Source: Heliopora coerulea
Taxonomy: Eukaryota; Cnidaria; Anthozoa; Scleralcyonacea; Helioporidae
Assembly: GCA_030142905.1 (NCBI GenBank)
Contig: JASJOG010000032.1
Span: 854,001 to 918,000 of the forward strand
Direction of reading: 5' to 3'
DNA length: 64,000 bases
Every line of letters begins with the position of its first letter. Position 1 is the stretch's first letter. Position numbers and translations under genes: made by a program. The notes beneath the pieces are model-generated. The model searched no databases. It worked only from the letters and a program-made list of their open reading frames with translations, and was not told the DNA's origin. Positions 62,160 through 64,000 of the stretch are shown here, one piece after another.

Positions 62160-62740
62160 CGAATTAGAGAGAAAATGTTGATTCACAAAAAAATTTGTAA
62201 AGTTCGTGGTACGGCATGTTTACCACAAGTATCAAATTACACTGCTGAAAACATTAACAAAAGCTATTTTCCAATTTCCCACTTTTTGTTTACTTGGCAT
62301 GTGTAAATCATGTTCAGGCCATTTACAGTCAAAACCGGTGCTTTCTTGCAGACTACACTGCAATATTTCCCCGCAACAAAGCAATTTTGATGACAAGTCG
62401 AAGACTGAAGTTTTCTCAAGCAACTTGCTAACAATTTGTATCTGTAAATTTAACATGATGAAAAATATTTCATAGTCACATGGTAGTATTATTTCAGTAA
62501 TGTGCATTTACTTAAAGTGAAACGAAGCATATTTGGGATTTCTGCTGGGGAACCTTCAACAGAATATTTGCAATTTGCTCAAGTCAAATTATCTTATTGC
62601 ATGCGAAAATATCTGATTTGATTATAAGTACTTAAACAAGTACATGACAAAAGAATTTACCACATCTACAAACAATGACAAGAAAAAATAAGAAAATCTC
62701 TTAGTGTACACAAAAATAACAATTTTATGAGTCTTCTAAA
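62160..62740. other. No gene seen
   Basis: Overlapping short frames on both strands without domain signatures. Confidence 0.5.
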
Positions 62741-62744
62741 TCAG

Positions 62745-64000
62745 ACAAAGTGTATCTAGCAATGTCTACAACACAGTCGGAAGCTGAACCAGTCATTTTG
62801 TGTTTCTTGGGATATTGATGCAGTTTTGCAGCTGAAATTCAACGGATCTTCTGCTTGTACCATGCTTGAATAGCTTTATCAGGATTAAAATCTTCAACAG
62901 ACCCTTCTTTGCCAATACACAGGCACGAGTCTAGCCTGTCCCTTCCTAACTTGTTTCTCCAGTCAGTTTTTCATTCGACTGGAGATACGCTCTAGTTTGG
63001 CATTCAACTCAATGATATGCATCACATCAGAACATTCCTTTTTCAGGTTGTCGTTTGTCAGAACTCTTGCCCATATTTCTAGGTACTTTACTTGGTTGAC
63101 ACCAACTACCATAGGTCACACTCAGTTCTTTAGGATGTTCCACTGGGCTGGAATATCCATAAAAATGCATCCATTGTCTTGCAGAAGCTCCTTCCAAAAC
63201 TCAGTCAAATCGTTGATAGCATCATCACTGTAGTTCAACAAAGAATACTCATGTGAAGGCCAGCTATTCACGTCAAGACTTGATACCAGATGGTTGTATA
63301 CAGTGTATGGGACTAACTCTCAGATCACTGAAATGCTCTTCAACTGAATGACAGACTCTTGCAATCATTTCACTGAGTGATTCTTCTACTGCACGTTTTG
63401 AAAGACTTTGTTTCCATCATCATCCTCTGATATGTCCTGAATAAACTTTGTGTAATTAGTAAGCCAGGTTGAGTGACCATCCAAAGAGTTCGCAACAAGA
63501 GTTTTCAACTTCGTCATCATCCAACTGAACTCTTGTATGCAATGTAGCATGGTTACTGGATTGTGCTCTTCTTTCTGCATGCTCACACTGAACACTTTCA
63601 AGGGTGTCAAAACATCCAAGTAAAGTGGATAGAAAAATTTGCGTATTGCCACTTCTTTGCAAAACCCTCAATTTCTGCCTTCTTAAGAGACTGAGCATTT
63701 GTTTGAGCAAAGGATTCAAGATGTGCAATGAATATACCACAGTTTTGTAAAACAATGGTCATTGCTGTAAATTTGTGTGCTACCCAGCGAGTGCCTCCAA
63801 CTTTGGCAGGCTTTTAAACTGATTTTTTGAAGATTTTTCCAAATTCACAAAGTTCTCACAAATGCTTTGAACTTTTCTTGTATATATAGAACAGCTTAAC
63901 GAAAAAAAGTATCTGTTTCATCCAAGAAAGTCCCCACAAATGAGTCCTCAATGGACAACAGTCAACCATGGAGCATTTTTGCACAACAAAACAGCAAACC
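62745..64000 (-). pseudogene. hAT transposase-derived fragment (ZNF862-like), runs off the window
   Basis: On the minus strand from the window edge: KPAKVGGTRWVAHKFTAM (near 63770-63820), NAQSLKKAEIEGFAKKWQYA (near 63660-63715), IRKFFYPLYLDVLTPLKVFS and SMQKEEHNPVTMLHCIQEFS (63386-63652), LTNYTKFIQDISEDDDGNKV, WPSHEYSLLNYSDDAINDLT (near 63220-63270), FWKELLQDNGCIFMDIPAQW and ARVLTNDNLKKECSDVMHII (near 63000-63060). GGTRW and the following helical region mark the hAT-related family that includes human ZNF862. Frame changes interrupt it. The N-terminal part lies beyond 64000. Confidence 0.82.

Overview
This is metazoan nuclear DNA, AT-rich and almost entirely mobile-element debris. GT-AG introns, tRNA-derived repeats, BEL, Ty3/gypsy, Penelope-like, non-LTR, hAT, pogo, Kolobok-like and Ginger1 elements in one window rule out a prokaryote. 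The mix (many Penelope-like elements with GIY-YIG ends, Ginger1, BEL, a type-B DNA polymerase element) suggests an aquatic invertebrate. A cnidarian is my best guess from general familiarity with such repeat mixes, but I cannot prove it. I find no convincing host gene.

Layout. 0.8-5.6 kb: a 4-kb (TA)n array punctuated by GGCA, then a structurally complete type I hammerhead ribozyme (5044-5089), further TA/GT arrays and a 19-bp-arm hairpin. 5.9-9.1 kb: a minus-strand Penelope-like element (PLE) with a hammerhead-like motif beyond its 3' end. 9.15-15.2 kb: a LINE endonuclease fragment cut by a BED-hAT transposon, then a seven-exon Kolobok-like transposase pseudogene. 15.3-17.3 kb: two opposed PLE copies of one family. 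17.3-21.4 kb: AT-rich minus-strand coding-like debris, an RTE-type LINE fragment and a 215-bp foldback. 21.75-27.56 kb: a BEL/Pao retrotransposon with a full 5' LTR and a truncated 3' LTR. 29.57-33.86 kb: a Ginger1 DNA transposon with a CCGG target duplication, a spliced Gypsy-integrase-type transposase and a Ulp1 protease-PHD module. 35.78-38.26 kb: a pogo-like element. 39.6-48.1 kb: two separated pieces of a type-B DNA polymerase, with a second pogo-like fragment between them. 50.27-53.14 kb: a minus-strand gene of an uncharacterised family, split by a hAT transposon that has a perfect 8-bp target duplication. 53.4-58.6 kb: LINE remnants, one split by a solo LTR with a perfect 5-bp duplication. 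59.9-61.3 kb: a PLE end with a hammerhead-like motif, then three tandem tRNA-SINE units. 61.3-64 kb: a Ty3/gypsy fragment and a hAT (ZNF862-like) fragment running off the window.

The main unifying observation is a set of hammerhead or hammerhead-like motifs at eight places. They share a CTGANGA core, a short hairpin, GAAA, a minimal stem III and a UH cleavage position. Two sit just beyond PLE 3' ends, and two related copies inside the Ginger1 element keep stem II despite different sequences. Hammerhead ribozymes are known in Penelope-like elements, so the family is not new in principle. The complete copy at 5044-5089 and the spread of degenerate relatives are the strongest leads here.
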